A DNA stretch of 36,653 nucleotides, taken from contig JAGPIQ010000009.1 in assembly GCA_018054895.1 (NCBI GenBank), forward strand, positions 1-36,653, read 5' to 3'. The translations under genes and the position numbers were made by a program. How positions within the stretch are numbered: position 1 is the stretch's first letter; each line of letters opens with the position of its first letter. Below the pieces are notes generated by a model. That model was not told where the DNA came from. It saw only the letters and a list, made by a program, of their open reading frames with translations, and searched no databases. Shown here one piece after another: positions 35,048-36,653 of the stretch. Source of the DNA: Lutibacter sp. GTDB taxonomy: Bacteria > Bacteroidota > Bacteroidia > Flavobacteriales > Flavobacteriaceae.

Positions 35048-36653
35048 ATGGATGTAACTGCTTCAACAGATCAAGAACAACTCTCATTCAGCCAATTTAA
35101 GGCAGAAGTATTGCAAGATTATAAAATTGCAGTAATCAGCAGAGAATGCAGTTTATTAGGTCGACGTGAAGTACTTACCGGAAAAGCAAAATTTGGAATT
35201 TTTGGTGACGGAAAAGAAATCCCTCAATTGGCTATGGCAAAAGCCTTTAAAAAAGGGGATTTTAGATCGGGTTACTACCGAGATCAAACTTTTATGATGG
35301 CCATTGGCGCTTTAACTCCTGAGCAATTTTTTGCCGCCTTATATGCACATACCGATATAAAAGCGGAACCAATGTCCGCCGGAAGACAAATGGGTGGTCA
35401 CTTTTTAACGCATAGTTTGGATGAAAATGGTGAGTTTAAAAACTTAACCGAACAATATAATTCTAGCAGTGATATTTCACCAACAGCAGCACAAATGCCA
35501 AGGATGTTAGGAATTGCACAAGCCTCCAAGTTATTTAGAAAATTAGAAGACATAAAAGATACAAATTTCTCTATAAATGGAGATGAAGTTTCTTGGGGAA
35601 CTATAGGAAATGCTAGTACTACTGAAGGTGTTTTTTTTGAAACTATAAATGCCGCTGGGGTATTGCAAGTTCCTATGATTATAAGTGTATGGGATGATAA
35701 TTATGGAATTTCAGTTCCTGCGAAACACCAAACTACTAAAGAAAACATTTCTGAAATTTTAAAAGGATTTCAACGAAATAAAAAAGAAAAAGGGTATGAA
35801 ATATTTGTAGTTGAAGGCTATAACTATCCGAAATTAATTGCTGTTTATGAAAAAGCAAGTCGCATTGCTCGTGAAGAACATGTGCCAGTTCTTATTCATG
35901 TAACGGATTTAACACAGCCACAAGGTCATTCAACTTCGGGTTCACACGAACGTTATAAATCCAAAGAACGTCTAATTTGGGAGCGTCAACACGATTGTAT
36001 CTCAAAAATGCGCGACTGGATTGTTGAGTTTGAATTAACCGATTCTAACGGTACACAATTAAAATTTATTTATTCAGAAGATGAATTAATAAAAATTGAA
36101 AAAGAGGCTAAAAAAGTCGTGCAACAAGCAAAACGTGAAGCTTGGATTAAATACATAACACCTATTAAAGAAAAACGTGCTACAATACTTCAACTATTAG
36201 AAAATTTAGCACTTAAAAGCAAAAATAAAGTTTTTATTTTAAAACTTAAAAATGATTTGGCAGCAATTCCAGATCCTTCTAGAAAAGATAGCATTACCGC
36301 TGCCAGAAAAGCGTTGGTTTTTGTTAAAGATGAAACAAGTACCGAAAAAGTACAACTCCAAAATTGGATTAGAGCGTCCATCCATTCCGAACAACCAAAA
36401 TTTAGTTCGCATTTATATAGCCAATCAGCTAAAAGCACAGCACATATAACTGAAGAATTACCTATTTACAAAGATTCATCAGAAATGGTGGATGGAAGAA
36501 TTATTATCAAAGATAATTTCGATAAACTTTTAGAAAAACATAAAAATCTTTTCATTTTTGGTGAAGATTCTGGGAATATTGGTGATGTAAACAAAGGATT
36601 AGTTGGACTTCAAGAAAAATACGGAAAACTACGAGTTGCGGATACAGGTATTC
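35048..36653 (+). CDS. 2-oxoacid dehydrogenase E1, fused alpha and beta subunits (partial, cut by right edge)
   Basis: At least 535 codons are open to the end of the window, with no stop; the frame starts at an ATG (MDVTASTDQEQLSFSQF) behind a -7 element. The alpha part has FRSGYYRDQTFMMAIG near the start, GRQMGGHF, and a TPP-binding stretch GNASTTEG followed by WDDNYGISVP. In the canonical alpha subunit this is GDG...NN, so GDG is replaced by GNA and NN by DN, as in related fused enzymes of this phylum as I recall. The beta part begins near DGRIIIKDNFDKLLEKHKNL with FGEDSGNIGDVNKGLVGLQE. Fused E1 of this type oxidatively decarboxylates branched-chain 2-oxoacids or pyruvate with lipoyl E2, located elsewhere. 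The C-terminus is not in the window. Confidence 0.9.
   Translation, partial: MDVTASTDQEQLSFSQFKAEVLQDYKIAVISRECSLLGRREVLTGKAKFGIFGDGKEIPQLAMAKAFKKGDFRSGYYRDQTFMMAIGALTPEQFFAALYAHTDIKAEPMSAGRQMGGHFLTHSLDENGEFKNLTEQYNSSSDISPTAAQMPRMLGIAQASKLFRKLEDIKDTNFSINGDEVSWGTIGNASTTEGVFFETINAAGVLQVPMIISVWDDNYGISVPAKHQTTKENISEILKGFQRNKKEKGYEIFVVEGYNYPKLIAVYEKASRIAREEHVPVLIHVTDLTQPQGHSTSGSHERYKSKERLIWERQHDCISKMRDWIVEFELTDSNGTQLKFIYSEDELIKIEKEAKKVVQQAKREAWIKYITPIKEKRATILQLLENLALKSKNKVFILKLKNDLAAIPDPSRKDSITAARKALVFVKDETSTEKVQLQNWIRASIHSEQPKFSSHLYSQSAKSTAHITEELPIYKDSSEMVDGRIIIKDNFDKLLEKHKNLFIFGEDSGNIGDVNKGLVGLQEKYGKLRVADTGI

Noticed and set aside
36190..36449. Short frames on both strands near the right end
   Set aside because: They lie inside the fused E1 dehydrogenase gene, which runs off the window without a stop and explains all of this DNA.

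Overview
The window comes from a low-GC member of the Bacteroidota, almost certainly Flavobacteriia. The evidence is repeated TAnnTTTG -7 promoter elements, almost no Shine-Dalgarno sequences except a perfect one before rpsU, a SprB-like repeat, a fused E1 alpha/beta 2-oxoacid dehydrogenase, and a flavobacterial-type lipoprotein and outer-membrane proteins. No rRNA, CRISPR array, insertion sequence or prophage is visible. Genus assignment is not possible from reading alone.

Layout. 1-1051 is gene-free AT-rich DNA with a promoter firing out of the left edge. 1052-4420 holds a TonB-dependent outer-membrane receptor divergent from a MocR-type regulator. The two share a 66-base gap with repeated TAGTCC half-sites, and the regulator has lost the usual PLP-binding lysine. 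4457-17858 is the transcription/translation superoperon on the minus strand, in transcription order: tRNA-Thr(TGT), tRNA-Tyr, tRNA-Gly, tRNA-Thr(GGT), tuf, tRNA-Trp, secE, nusG, rplK, rplA, rplJ, rplL, rpoB, rpoC, DUF3467. Upstream of it and on the same strand lie rpsU, xerC-like recombinase and hpf, with two junctions where a terminator hairpin and the next promoter share the same bases.

19538-27373 (minus) carries an acyl-CoA dehydrogenase, a helix-hairpin-helix membrane-anchored protein, a large unknown lipoprotein preceded by three 19-20 bp-spaced repeats, a sodium:alanine-type symporter with an unusual extracytoplasmic insert, and a two-gene unit of PspC-like protein plus potassium channel. 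27478-36653 (plus) holds uvrA, a predicted PD-(D/E)XK/DUF5655 protein, a LOG-family nucleotide hydrolase, a zinc-site-less M1-peptidase-like protein with a likely beta-barrel tail, and a fused 2-oxoacid dehydrogenase E1 cut by the right edge.

Most of the window is core housekeeping. The parts that deserve attention are the MocR/TonB pair, the domain insertion in the AlsT-like transporter, the M1-like pseudo-peptidase, the lipoprotein promoter repeats, and the RNA hairpins and overlapping promoter/terminator elements in the ribosomal/RNA-polymerase superoperon. None is proven to be a new system; each is given with what would refute it.
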